From NCBI RefSeq assembly GCF_030283205.1, contig NZ_JASNWF010000030.1, positions 42,441 through 106,440 of the forward strand: a stretch of 64,000 nt of DNA. Reading direction: 5' to 3'. The DNA is from Actinomadura opuntiae (GTDB lineage: Bacteria; Actinomycetota; Actinomycetes; Streptosporangiales; Streptosporangiaceae). This document shows, one piece after another, positions 1-8,053 of the stretch. Under the pieces are notes generated by a model that was given only the letters and a program-made list of their open reading frames with translations, made no database searches and was not told where the DNA came from. The first letter of the stretch is position 1; every line of letters begins with the position of its first letter. A program made the position numbers and the translations under genes.

Positions 1-346
1 GTGTCCCCGGCCTCCCGGGCGAGCGGCGGCCTGCTCGTCTGCAGTGATCTCCGTTGGTGGACGCGGGAGCTTGTGGCGGCGGCCCGGATCATCGCGCTTG
101 GCGCCCGGGCCTGGTGAGGTCCGCCGGGCGAGGCTCCGGGGTAAGCGGTCCTTATACCGCGGACAGCGGAGGACGCCGTGACCAGTGCGCCCGCAGCCGC
201 CCTTCGACGATAAAAGTGCTCGACGTTATCGCAGGTTACGGGCGGTTGAGAGGGGGCGGCGAGCGTTGCGGGGTTGCCGGTTACGGCCGCGGCTTAATAC
301 CTTTTTCTTCACTTGTCACCTCTAGTGATGGTGGGAGTGGAGCTCG
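1..346. other. Left-edge stretch without a recognised gene
   Basis: No convincing coding frame is visible here. The short open frames have arginine- and proline-rich compositions typical of shadow frames in high-GC DNA. The right edge carries GGGAGTGGAGCTCG directly before the ATG at 347, which is a usable ribosome-binding site for the WXG100 gene. An AT-richer patch at about 292-316 may belong to its promoter, but no clear -35/-10 pair was found. Confidence 0.4.
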
Positions 347-637
347 ATGCAAATCGAGGCCGATTTCCAAGCGTTCGAGGACACCGAAAGAAGTTTCCGG
401 AACGCGCTCCAGGCCCTGAACGACGTGCTGGCGAAGCTGGAACGGGACCTGAACGTCCACCTGGCCGAATGGGACGGCCCCGCCCGGCGGGCCTACCAGG
501 AGGCCGCCGACTCCTGGCATGCCTCCGCCCGCAACCTCGCCGCCGAACTCGACCGGCTGCACCGCCACGTCGGCCTCGCGCACCGCAACTTCCGTACCGC
601 TCATGAGGCCACCCTGCGGATGTGGACGCCACTGTGA
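347..637 (+). CDS. WXG100-family (ESX-type) small protein
   Basis: This is a 96-residue, mostly alpha-helical protein with a W-D-G turn at residues 42-44 between two predicted amphipathic helices. That is the size and architecture of WXG100/ESAT-6-like substrates or chaperone partners of type VII secretion. It has no signal peptide and no membrane segment. The stop codon (TGA, 635-637) overlaps a GTG start at 634 by four bases, so translation is probably coupled to the next gene. WXG100 proteins usually pair with a second WXG-like protein; here the partner is probably the N-terminal part of the downstream product. No ESX secretion ATPase lies in the window. The family call rests on length, motif and context. 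Confidence 0.75.
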   Translation: MQIEADFQAFEDTERSFRNALQALNDVLAKLERDLNVHLAEWDGPARRAYQEAADSWHASARNLAAELDRLHRHVGLAHRNFRTAHEATLRMWTPL

Positions 638-1995
638 CAGACGTCCTGATCACCCCTGCCGTCGTGCAGCAGGCCGCCACCACGTTCGCGACCGAGCAGT
701 GGAACATCGGCAGCGCCTGGGACGCCCTGGCCGCGGCGCTGAGCAGCTGCGACGGGATGGCCGGGCACGCACCGGACAAGGCGGCGGTGGCGTTCGCCCC
801 CCACTACACCAGCGCGGTCCAAGGTGCTTGGCGGGCGTTCCGCGCCGTGATGCGCAGTGTCGGCGGCATCTCCCTGTGTCTGGGCGCGACCGCGGGCAAC
901 TACCTCAGGGCCGATCACCACTCGACCATCAGCACTCCGCCGACCATGGGGTCGGGGGTGCTGCTCAACCCGCGGGCGCAGTCGCCGTTGCCGCCGTGGC
1001 AGCTCGGTCAGCAGGTCGGCAAACAGGTCGTCACCGACAAGGCCATGGCGATGCCGCCGTCGGTGCTCGGCTCGGCCGGCTCCTCGCTCCCCCGCCAGAT
1101 CGCCGAGCTGTGGCCCACCGGCGACCCGGGCAAGCTCCGCACCGCGGCCGCGGCCTGGAATAGCGCCCACGACAGGCTGACCGCCTCCACCGGGAAACTC
1201 GGCACCGCCACCTACTCGGTCACCGAAGGCAACAACACCCGCGACGCCCGCGCCATCGGCGACGTGTGGAGCAAGCTGTACGCCCCCTGCAACGACGCCA
1301 CGGTGCTTCAGTCGCTCCCGGACCTGTGCAAGAACATCGCCAACGCCTGCACCAAGTACGCCGACGCCGTCGAGCACGCCCACCACAAGGCCGAATGGGA
1401 ACTGGCCGGCGCCGGGGTCGTCGGTGTCATCGTCATCGGGGCTGGCTTGTTCTTCACCCCCGAGACCGGCGGCGCGTCCGACGCCGGCGCGGTGGCCGCC
1501 GACACCGCGCTCGCGATGAGCATCCTCACCCCGATCGCCGGCGCCCTGCTCGGCACCATCACGGTGATCGCCGCCGGAGCCCTGGCCGAGCACGTCATCC
1601 AGGCCGCCGAGAACAGCGCCGACAAGGCACCCAACGTCCAGCCCAACGACGCCGACACCCAAGGGCTGGAGAAATCCCTCGAGGGCGCGGTCCAAGGCAA
1701 CCACGACGACATCGGCGCGGCGCGGCTCCCCGACCTCAATGGGAAATCCTTGGACGAGGCCGAGCGAGAGCTCGCGGATCAGGGATTCACCCTGCAAGGG
1801 GAAACCGCCGGCGGGTACCGCCACTACACTAATCCCGACGGCAGTGAAGTGTGGATCAGGCCCAATGGTGAAGTGCAGCGCCTCGGCCCCAAGATCGATC
1901 CCGGCCCGAACCAGAAGAATTACCATCCGCGCTACGGCCCCGACGGTCTGCGGACGCAGCAGCATTCCACCGGAGAACGGGTGATTCGGCCATGA
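634..1995 (+). CDS. WXG-like membrane-spanning protein with toxin-like C-terminus
   Basis: The product is 453 residues when started at the GTG that overlaps the previous stop; a GTG at 622 is also in frame. The N-terminal ~200 residues are Ala-rich and helical, resembling WXG100/PE-PPE-like secretion domains. Two strongly hydrophobic stretches lie near residues 261-275 and 290-318. The last ~90 residues differ: a polar domain containing EVWIRPNGEVQRLGP, and then YHPRYGPDGLR and HSTGER, close to the C-terminus. This layout (secretion module, hydrophobic middle, small variable C-terminal domain, short gene directly downstream) is that of polymorphic toxins of Gram-positive bacteria. The catalytic class of the C-terminal domain was not recognised; a nuclease or RNase is only a guess from the His/Tyr/Arg content. 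Confidence 0.6.
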   Translation: MTDVLITPAVVQQAATTFATEQWNIGSAWDALAAALSSCDGMAGHAPDKAAVAFAPHYTSAVQGAWRAFRAVMRSVGGISLCLGATAGNYLRADHHSTISTPPTMGSGVLLNPRAQSPLPPWQLGQQVGKQVVTDKAMAMPPSVLGSAGSSLPRQIAELWPTGDPGKLRTAAAAWNSAHDRLTASTGKLGTATYSVTEGNNTRDARAIGDVWSKLYAPCNDATVLQSLPDLCKNIANACTKYADAVEHAHHKAEWELAGAGVVGVIVIGAGLFFTPETGGASDAGAVAADTALAMSILTPIAGALLGTITVIAAGALAEHVIQAAENSADKAPNVQPNDADTQGLEKSLEGAVQGNHDDIGAARLPDLNGKSLDEAERELADQGFTLQGETAGGYRHYTNPDGSEVWIRPNGEVQRLGPKIDPGPNQKNYHPRYGPDGLRTQQHSTGERVIRP

Positions 1996-2369
1996 CATTC
2001 GACGCATTCACCAAGGTGGCCCTGGCCTGCGAGGGCTACAGCATCGAGCGGCTGTCGACGTCGCTTGCCGAGGAGGCCGACTCCGTTGACCTGCAGCTGC
2101 GGTGGGGACCGGACCGGCCCGACGTGGTGCTGTCCTTCGCCAACGTCTACTACCTGGAGGTGGGGCGGCCGCCGGGCCCCGGCGCCGCCCCGCTCAGCGA
2201 GCTGGCCGTCACGATCCTGGAGCCCAGCAGCGGGCCCTGGCCGACCGGACTCAACATCGACCTGGTGCGGTCGCCGGCGCTTCCGGCGCTGGTGTGGCTG
2301 CACGCGGCCGGTCCGGTCCAGCTGAACATCGTGGCCGCCATTGCCACCGCCTACCAAGAGGTCGGCTGA
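1992..2369 (+). CDS. Putative immunity protein for the upstream toxin-like protein
   Basis: The product is 125 residues, acidic and soluble, with no signal peptide or membrane helix. Its ATG overlaps the stop of the upstream gene by four bases (ATGA), so the pair is translationally coupled. No family was recognised. The inference that it is an immunity protein rests on position, size and stoichiometric coupling to a toxin-like C-terminal domain. An alternative is a secretion chaperone. It is the last gene of the three-gene unit; the convergent flavin amine oxidase gene ends 114 bases away. Confidence 0.5.
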   Translation: MTFDAFTKVALACEGYSIERLSTSLAEEADSVDLQLRWGPDRPDVVLSFANVYYLEVGRPPGPGAAPLSELAVTILEPSSGPWPTGLNIDLVRSPALPALVWLHAAGPVQLNIVAAIATAYQEVG

Positions 2370-2414
2370 GGCGAGAACTCCGAAGCCCGGCGGTGTTCTC
2401 CTTCGGACCCCGCT

Positions 2415-2440
2415 CCTGGACCCCCACGTGGTCGTCCAGG
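2415..2440. terminator. Possible bidirectional hairpin between convergent genes
   Basis: CCTGGAC at 2415-2421 pairs perfectly with GTCCAGG at 2434-2440 across a 12-base loop that contains CACGTG. It lies between two convergent genes (stops at 2369 and 2484). There is no U-tract, so function as a terminator is only suggested by position. Confidence 0.35.
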
Positions 2441-2483
2441 GCGAAAGGGGTGCTGCACCTGCGGTTCAAGGTGCGCCGCCCGG

Positions 2484-4112
2484 TCAGTGGGTCAGGGCTC
2501 GGGTGTGCAGGGCGGTGACGGCCTGGCGGGCCGAGAGGATGGCGCCGTGCTGCCAGGCGTCCATATAGGAGAGCCAGTCCCCCGCGTACAGGACGCGGCC
2601 GGTCGGCGCGGTCAGCGGCTTGAGGACGGGGGCGTCGGGGGTCCAGCCCGGGAGGTTGTGCCAGGCGCCTTCGATGTGCGGGATGTAGCGCCAGGACTGG
2701 GAGAAGGACGAGGCGAGCTCGGTCCGGTACTTGGACCCGTAGATGCGTTCGCCGAGGGCGACGGCACGCTCCTGACGCTGCCGCGGGGTCATCTTGCCGT
2801 ACTTGTCGGCGGTCTCGTCGTAGTTGTAGTAGCCGACGATGACGCCCCGCCTGCCGTGGAAGCCGTGGGAGGGGTGCCACACATGGGTGAGGTCGAGGTC
2901 GGTCTCGGTGATGCCGCCGTAGATGCGGTGGTCGGTCTCCCACCAGCGGCTGCGGTACTCCAGGCCGATCTTGCTGGCGGAGGCGGGGGTGATGGCCCGC
3001 AGGGCTGCCTGGACGTCGTCGCCGAGGTTGTGCGGGAGCCCGGCCAGCAGGTGCGGGGGCATCGCGGCGATGCAGTAGTCGGCGTCCAGGGTCTTCTGGC
3101 GGCCGGCGGCGTCGGTGTAGTGGACGGTCACGCCATCCGGCCGCTGCGTGAGCCGGGACGCGGCGCAGCCGAGCTTGACCTTGCCGGGGCCGATGGCGCG
3201 CGTCAGCGCCCTGGGGATCTGGTCCATGCCGCCGACCGGCTGGAACATCAGCATCGCCTGGTCGTACTCGAACTCGAAGGAGAAGTAGCGTCCGACGGCG
3301 GAGGCGAACACGTCGGAGACGTCGGGAACCGAGCCCAGCGGCGTGCCGGGCTGCCCGGCCGCGCCGGGATAGGCGGCGAAGCCGCGGTTGGTGCCGCCCT
3401 TGTAGGCGAAGCCGTCGGACTTGCCGCCGATCTGTCCCCAGTCCTCCAGGAACGACAGGAGCGCGGTGCGGTCGTCGCCGGTCAGGTCGGCGTCCAGGGC
3501 GCCGCTGCCGGCGGCCTTGGCGAGCAGTTCGCTCACGTACCCGTAGACGTCCGCCTTGGCCGTCCGGTACCGCATGGGGTGCCCGGGTTTCATGCCGGAG
3601 GACTCGTTGTAGATGTAGGCGTCGGCGTTGATGTTGGTGAACACCTCGATCGGGACGCCGAGTTCCCTGCAGTAGTCGAGCGTGACCATCCACTGGGCGA
3701 GCCTCGCGGGCCCGGCGTTGAGGTACTGGCCCTCGCTGAAGCCGGCGACCTGCTTGTTGCCGAACAGGTCGGTCTGCGCGGTGCCGCCGCGCACCGTGAA
3801 GTTGCGGCCGCCCGTCCGGTCGCGCGGTTCCAGGATCGTGCAGCGGTACCCGGCCTTGCCGAGTTCGTAGGCCGAGACGAGGCCGGCGATGCCGCCGCCG
3901 AGGATGACGACGCTGGCGGCACTGCGCCCGGTGAGGTGGAAGTCGGCCGGGCTGAGGGGCCGGAACGGCGGCGCGGCCGCAGTGGCCTCGGCCGGTGCGA
4001 GCCCGAGCGCTCCCATCGCCGCGAACATCGTGCCCGCGCCGCCCGTCAGCCCCACCGCGCGCAGGAAGCCCCTGCGCGTCTGCCCGTGCCGCGTCCGCTG
4101 GATCTGTGCCAA
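2484..4112 (-). CDS. Tat-exported flavin monoamine oxidase family protein
   Basis: This is a FAD-dependent amine oxidase of about 540 residues. The N-terminus has a twin-arginine signal (TRRGFL followed by a hydrophobic stretch ending in APAEA), so the enzyme is probably exported folded. A Rossmann FAD motif with GGGIAG follows at about residue 70. Near the C-terminus, YAGDWLSYMDAWQHGAI is the second FAD-contact segment of monoamine/L-amino-acid oxidases. The family oxidises amines or amino acids to imines with release of hydrogen peroxide; the substrate here is unknown. I favour the TTG start at 4112 because GGGGAG lies seven bases upstream; an in-frame GTG at 4127 lacks a good site. It is downstream of, and may be cotranscribed with, the GMC oxidoreductase gene, separated by about 130 bases that contain an inverted repeat. 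Confidence 0.85.
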   Translation of the reverse strand: MAQIQRTRHGQTRRGFLRAVGLTGGAGTMFAAMGALGLAPAEATAAAPPFRPLSPADFHLTGRSAASVVILGGGIAGLVSAYELGKAGYRCTILEPRDRTGGRNFTVRGGTAQTDLFGNKQVAGFSEGQYLNAGPARLAQWMVTLDYCRELGVPIEVFTNINADAYIYNESSGMKPGHPMRYRTAKADVYGYVSELLAKAAGSGALDADLTGDDRTALLSFLEDWGQIGGKSDGFAYKGGTNRGFAAYPGAAGQPGTPLGSVPDVSDVFASAVGRYFSFEFEYDQAMLMFQPVGGMDQIPRALTRAIGPGKVKLGCAASRLTQRPDGVTVHYTDAAGRQKTLDADYCIAAMPPHLLAGLPHNLGDDVQAALRAITPASASKIGLEYRSRWWETDHRIYGGITETDLDLTHVWHPSHGFHGRRGVIVGYYNYDETADKYGKMTPRQRQERAVALGERIYGSKYRTELASSFSQSWRYIPHIEGAWHNLPGWTPDAPVLKPLTAPTGRVLYAGDWLSYMDAWQHGAILSARQAVTALHTRALTH

Positions 4113-4129
4113 GGCGCATCTCCCCACAA

Positions 4130-4162
4130 GAAGATCGTTCCGTCGATGCGCCGACGATCTTC
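4130..4162. repeat. 9-bp inverted repeat upstream of the amine oxidase gene
   Basis: GAAGATCGT at 4130-4138 and ACGATCTTC at 4154-4162 form a perfect 9-bp inverted repeat with a 15-base spacer. It sits immediately upstream of the amine oxidase start, in the only sizeable gap within the last four genes of the operon. On the minus strand the second arm is followed by TTG, so it could be a weak internal terminator or attenuator, or an operator. Confidence 0.45.
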
Positions 4163-4245
4163 ATTTCGGGACGTTTCGAGCGGAGTGCTCCGCTGTGAAC
4201 TTCACGTGTCCTGCACCACTGCCCTGTGCGGGCGCGGCAACGGCG

Positions 4246-5796
4246 TCACTGCCCTTTCGCTGCCGGCAGGAGGCCGTCCATGGCCTCGACGGACCGGACG
4301 ACCAGGGCGACGGCGGTGAGAGTGGGGTTGCAGGCGGTGGCGGTGGGGATGACGCCGTTGCCGCCGATGAACAGGTTGCGGTATCCCCAGACGCGGCCGC
4401 GGTCGTCGCAGATGCTGGTGCCGTCGTCGACGGCGCCCATCCGGACGCTGCCCTGGTAGTGCAGGGAACTGCCCGCCGGGAGCAGGTCGGGGACGCGGGT
4501 CTGCTCGCCGAGTTCGGCGGCGAGTGCTTCCAGTTCCTTGACGGCGCGGTGGACCTGGTCCCAGTCGTTGCCGGTGAGTGCGTAGTCGATGTGGATGCGC
4601 GGCATTCCGCGTTCGTCGAGGTCGTCGTCGTCGAACCAGACCCGGTCGTCGGCCTGGATGTCCTTGGGCAGGAACCAGCCGAGACCGACCATGGGCCGCG
4701 GGTCGGGCCGGTCACCGACGTGGATCGCGATGGGTGAGGCGTCCAGCTGCATGACCTGGCCGTGGAAGGGGTGGACCCCGTCGGTGAACGGGACCCACGA
4801 CACTCCGGTGAGGGTGTCGCGGGGGTCGGTCGCGGTCGCTCCCCGGTCGGTTTCGGTGGGCAGGTCGAGGCGGGCGCCGACGACGACCTGAGGCTGGTCG
4901 TTGAGGTAGCGGCCGAGTGCGGGCGGCCGCAGCCCCGACGCCCACAGCAGCTGCGGCGTGCGTAGCGCGTCGCAGGCCACCGCGACGACGTCGGCGTGGA
5001 CGGTGAACACCGAGCCGGTGCGGGTATCGAGGACCTCGGCGCCGGTGACGCGGTCACCGTCCAGCAGCAGCCGGCGGGCGAGCGCGTCGGGCCGGATGGT
5101 GAGCCGGCCGTCGGTGTCGCCGAGGATGGTGTCGGCTCCGGTCCAGCGTGGGAGCCCGTCCCGGTCGGGTGCGGGGGCGCAGGCCAGGGGCATCGGGCCG
5201 GTCTTACGCCCGTCGGGCAGCAGGTGGTCGTAGCGCTCGGCCAGCTTCTGCCGGATGACGCCGGCGGCGTGGGTGGCGCGGAGCCCGGTGGTGGTGGTGT
5301 TGAGGAGCCGGTCCGCGGCGTCCAGGGCGGCGTCCATTTCCGCGGCGTCGATGAAGGGGATGCGTTCGCTGCCGCCGGGGCGGGGAACCGCGCAGGTCCA
5401 GTGGGCGCCCATCCCTCCGACGTTGGCAGAGTAAGCGGCGGCGGGCATGCCGTCCTGGCCGTCGCCGCTTCCATCGTCGTTGCGGATCAGCAGGGTGCCG
5501 GGCCGGGCGCGCAGCGGGCGGGCGCCGAAGGGCCGGAACCCTTCGGGCTGGGGTCCGCTGACACGTTCCTGCAGCTGCTTGCGGAGGCCGGCCGGGACGT
5601 TGCGCACGTTCTCGCCGGCGGCGTCGGTGAGCCGGGGGCCTGCTTCCAGGATGAGGACCGACGCTGCCGGGAACGCGTCGAGTGCACGGCGTGCAAAGGC
5701 CGCCCCCGCTGGGCCGCTGCCGATGACCAGCAGGTCGACACGCTCATCGGCAAGACTGCCGCTGGTGGGGTCTGTGCTGATGGGCTGGTGGGTCAT
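4246..5796 (-). CDS. GMC/pyranose-oxidase-type FAD oxidoreductase (CarA-like glycoside 3-oxidase)
   Basis: The protein has 516 residues. An N-terminal dinucleotide fold carries VIGSGPAGAA near residues 24-33. The C-terminal segment has HYQGSVRMG and, further on, ACNPTLTA, which supply the His and Asn of the GMC/pyranose oxidase active site. CarA enzymes of this family oxidise the C3 hydroxyl of the glucose unit of C-glycosides; that assignment is inferred mainly from the two genes upstream. The ATG at 5796 overlaps the stop of the isomerase-fold gene by four bases (ATGA), so I reject longer in-frame starts that lie inside that gene. No signal peptide is present, so the reaction is cytoplasmic. 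Alternatives are a pyranose 2-oxidase or another sugar oxidase. Confidence 0.85.
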   Translation of the reverse strand: MTHQPISTDPTSGSLADERVDLLVIGSGPAGAAFARRALDAFPAASVLILEAGPRLTDAAGENVRNVPAGLRKQLQERVSGPQPEGFRPFGARPLRARPGTLLIRNDDGSGDGQDGMPAAAYSANVGGMGAHWTCAVPRPGGSERIPFIDAAEMDAALDAADRLLNTTTTGLRATHAAGVIRQKLAERYDHLLPDGRKTGPMPLACAPAPDRDGLPRWTGADTILGDTDGRLTIRPDALARRLLLDGDRVTGAEVLDTRTGSVFTVHADVVAVACDALRTPQLLWASGLRPPALGRYLNDQPQVVVGARLDLPTETDRGATATDPRDTLTGVSWVPFTDGVHPFHGQVMQLDASPIAIHVGDRPDPRPMVGLGWFLPKDIQADDRVWFDDDDLDERGMPRIHIDYALTGNDWDQVHRAVKELEALAAELGEQTRVPDLLPAGSSLHYQGSVRMGAVDDGTSICDDRGRVWGYRNLFIGGNGVIPTATACNPTLTAVALVVRSVEAMDGLLPAAKGQ

Positions 5797-6818
5797 GAGG
5801 TCGCCAGGGAGGCGAAGACCCGCTCGCTGAGCCGATGCTGGGCGGCGACCATGTCGAAGGGGTCGTCGGTGTCGTTCCAGTGCCAGCCCTCCCATTCGGT
5901 GGAGATGTAGCCCTGGTAGCCGGCGGCGACGAGGTCGCGCAGCAGGATGTCGTGCGGGACGGAGGGTTCGTTGCCGTCGGTGTCGATGTCGTAGAACTTG
6001 GCGTGGACGTGGACGACCCACGGCATGATCGTCGTCCAGTCCGTGGGGTCCATGTGGCCGAACAGGCCGACCGAGTTGGTGCCGATCCGCACCGACACAT
6101 CGTCGCCGCCGAACCGGTCGTTGAGCTCACGCATGGTCTTGAACCGGGCGCCCTGCTCGGCGTCGTCGGTGATGAGCGGCTCGGTGTGGAAGGCGTTCCA
6201 CTGGTCGCGGAAGGCGGTCAGGAGCTGCTCGGGCACGCCCTTGCTGCGGTAGGTGGTCAGCATGCTGGGCGGCATCCGGGTCAGGGAGGCGCCCCAGTCG
6301 GGGATGAATCCCAGGTGCGGGGAGCCCAGCTTTTCGTAGCGCTCGAGCAGGGCCTGCATTTTCGGGTGCCGGACGCTGTGCGGGCTGTGGATCTCCATGC
6401 CGAGTACGAGGTTGAGCCGTTCGGCGTGCGGCAGGAGGCGTTCCATCAGGTCGGGGGTGACCGAGTGCTGGACGCGGACGGTCGGGAACCCCAGGGTGTG
6501 GGCGGCCTCCAGCTGGGCGAGCATGTACTCCTCCAGCTCGTCCTCGGTCAGCAGCCGATCGTGGCGCAGGCCGGCGTCGGCGTTGGCGCCCAGGCATGAC
6601 AGCTCAAGCCCTGCCTGATCGACCAGGGTGCAGAAGTGGCGGGTGAACCCATCGGGCAGCCGGGGGAAGCCGCGGATGCTCTGGAAGCCGACGACCTCCA
6701 GGCCCGGGCCGAGGCCGCGTTCACCGGCGATGCGGATGAGGTCTTCGAAGGTGTACTGGCGAGCGTGGTAGTAGGGGGTGAAGCTGTAGAGGGTCACACC
6801 CAGCTTGGGCAGGCTCAT
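5793..6818 (-). CDS. Sugar-phosphate isomerase/epimerase-fold protein (CarB/DgpC-like)
   Basis: This is a 341-residue TIM-barrel protein of the xylose isomerase-like family. Metal ligands expected for the family are visible: Glu142 (in MEIHS), Asp174 (in PDWG), His270/His272 (in VHVHAKF) and Glu308 (in STEWEG). In C-glycoside deglycosidases the large subunit has this fold and, after C3 oxidation of the sugar, cleaves the carbon-carbon bond to the aglycone. The start overlaps the stop of the DUF6379 gene and the end overlaps the start of the GMC gene, so three proteins are made in coupled fashion. A true isomerase/epimerase of a sugar or inositol pathway is the alternative, but the DUF6379 partner argues for the deglycosidase. 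Confidence 0.85.
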   Translation of the reverse strand: MSLPKLGVTLYSFTPYYHARQYTFEDLIRIAGERGLGPGLEVVGFQSIRGFPRLPDGFTRHFCTLVDQAGLELSCLGANADAGLRHDRLLTEDELEEYMLAQLEAAHTLGFPTVRVQHSVTPDLMERLLPHAERLNLVLGMEIHSPHSVRHPKMQALLERYEKLGSPHLGFIPDWGASLTRMPPSMLTTYRSKGVPEQLLTAFRDQWNAFHTEPLITDDAEQGARFKTMRELNDRFGGDDVSVRIGTNSVGLFGHMDPTDWTTIMPWVVHVHAKFYDIDTDGNEPSVPHDILLRDLVAAGYQGYISTEWEGWHWNDTDDPFDMVAAQHRLSERVFASLATS

Positions 6819-7267
6819 TCGGCGGTCTCCTTGGCGGGAGCGTTCTTCTCAGCGGGCGCGGTCTTGGTGGCGGGCATGTTGGTGGCGGGCATCGTCTTGA
6901 TGGAGCGTTCGGTCATCAGCAGCGGCTTGCCTGCGACGGGCAGGTAGGGGATGCGGACGCCGAGTGTGACCTCCAGTTCGTGCTCGCCCCTGGAGACGTC
7001 GGCGTCGGCCGCCACGCGGACGATGCCGTCGTCGAGCACGTACCAGACGTCGTCCCAGGCTTGCTTGGCCTCGGCCAAGGTGCGGGCGCGGCCGTTCACC
7101 TCGAAGGTGATCGCTTCCGCGGGGGCGCGGACCCCGTCGAGGGTGATGTCGAGCTGTTCGATCGAGCTGACGGGCAGAGCGCGGTACCACGGAAGCCGTA
7201 CGGCCAGTTCGTAGCCGTCGGGCGTGGCCGCCAGGGAGTCATCGACGATGATGCGTTCACGGAACAC
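6815..7267 (-). CDS. DUF6379 protein, C-glycoside deglycosidase beta-subunit-like (CarC/DgpB-like)
   Basis: The protein has 150 residues with a GTG start behind a strong AAGGAGCTCC site. The first ~115 residues match my memory of the DUF6379/C-glycoside deglycosidase beta subunit: an N-terminal MFRERIIVDDSL, a central ITFEVNGRARTLAEA and VRIPYLPVAGKPLL at the end of a beta-rich domain. The remaining ~30 residues form a low-complexity Ala/Pro/Lys/Thr tail that is probably disordered and unusual for the family. The beta subunit packs against the isomerase-fold subunit and shapes its active site. Gene order DUF6379, isomerase, GMC oxidase is the basis for the pathway assignment. There are no other obvious candidates for this small protein. 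Confidence 0.75.
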   Translation of the reverse strand: MFRERIIVDDSLAATPDGYELAVRLPWYRALPVSSIEQLDITLDGVRAPAEAITFEVNGRARTLAEAKQAWDDVWYVLDDGIVRVAADADVSRGEHELEVTLGVRIPYLPVAGKPLLMTERSIKTMPATNMPATKTAPAEKNAPAKETAE

Positions 7268-7318
7268 TGCAGGAGCTCCTTGGCCGGGTGGTGGTTCGGT
7301 GGGGCAGAGGGCGGTGAT

Positions 7319-8053
7319 TCAGAGGGCGGTGGCACCGAGGTAGCTGGAGACCAGCACGTCTCGTTTGGCCAGCAGGTTGGCGGCGGTGTCGTGTTCGGCG
7401 AGGTTTCCGTGCGCGAGCACGTATCCGCGGTCGGCGTTCTCCAGGGCGACTTGGACCTGCTGTTCGACCAGCAGGACACCGGCTCCCGATTCGTCGGCGT
7501 AGCGGCGAACGACCGGCATGAGGCGTTCCACGATGACGGGGGCGAGGCCTTTGCTGAGTTCGTCGACCATCAGGACGGTGGGGCGGCGGGCCAGGGCGCG
7601 GGCCATGCCGAGCATCTGTTGTTCCCCGCCCGACAGCAGGCCGGCGCGGCGGGAGCGCAGCGGCTTGAGTTCGGGGAAGTAGTCGTAGGCGATCTGGGGG
7701 TCGAGGCGGTGCAGCCGCAGGTGTTCCTCGACGGTGAGCCCGTGGAAGATGCCGCGCCGCTCCGACATGTGCACCAGGCCCGCGCGGGCGATGTCGTGGG
7801 GGCGGTGCTTGCCGAGGTCTTGCCCGTTGAGCCGAACGGTGCCCGACATCGGGGTGATGGTGCGCGAGACGGCCTTGAGGGTGGTGGACTTTCCGGCGCC
7901 GTTGGGGCCGAGCAGCGCCACGACCTCGCCTGGTCCGACCGTGAGGCTGAGGTCGCGCAGCACAGCGGCGCCGAAGTACCCCGCCGACAGGCCGCGGATT
8001 TCCAGCAGCGGCGCCGTCGGGCTCGTCGCTGGGCTGGGTGTTGGGGCGGTCAT
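7319..8053 (-). CDS. Branched-chain-amino-acid-type ABC transporter ATPase (LivF-like)
   Basis: This is a 244-residue ATPase. It has Walker A GPNGAGKST near residue 40, signature LSGGEQQ, Walker B VLMVDEL and the H-loop region expected of LivF-type proteins of the hydrophobic-amino-acid-uptake (HAAT) family. The stretch after the signature (KGLAP) is typical of LivF. Its ATG overlaps the LivG-like stop by four bases. Together with LivG-like, the fused permease and the binding protein it forms a complete importer. Given the neighbours, the imported substrate is more likely an aromatic or glycosidic compound than leucine, but this is inference. Confidence 0.9.
   Translation of the reverse strand: MTAPTPSPATSPTAPLLEIRGLSAGYFGAAVLRDLSLTVGPGEVVALLGPNGAGKSTTLKAVSRTITPMSGTVRLNGQDLGKHRPHDIARAGLVHMSERRGIFHGLTVEEHLRLHRLDPQIAYDYFPELKPLRSRRAGLLSGGEQQMLGMARALARRPTVLMVDELSKGLAPVIVERLMPVVRRYADESGAGVLLVEQQVQVALENADRGYVLAHGNLAEHDTAANLLAKRDVLVSSYLGATAL

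Noticed and set aside
54..419. 121-codon frame at the left edge
   Set aside because: Overlaps the WXG100 gene in another frame and has no features.
601..2007. Long minus-strand open frame opposite the toxin-like gene
   Set aside because: Gly/Val/Arg-rich shadow frame of the high-GC plus-strand gene; no motifs, and it overlaps coupled genes.
2487..4319. 610-codon plus-strand open frame across the amine oxidase gene
   Set aside because: Repetitive Gly/Val/Asp composition typical of antisense frames; the minus strand has clear FAD motifs and a Tat signal.
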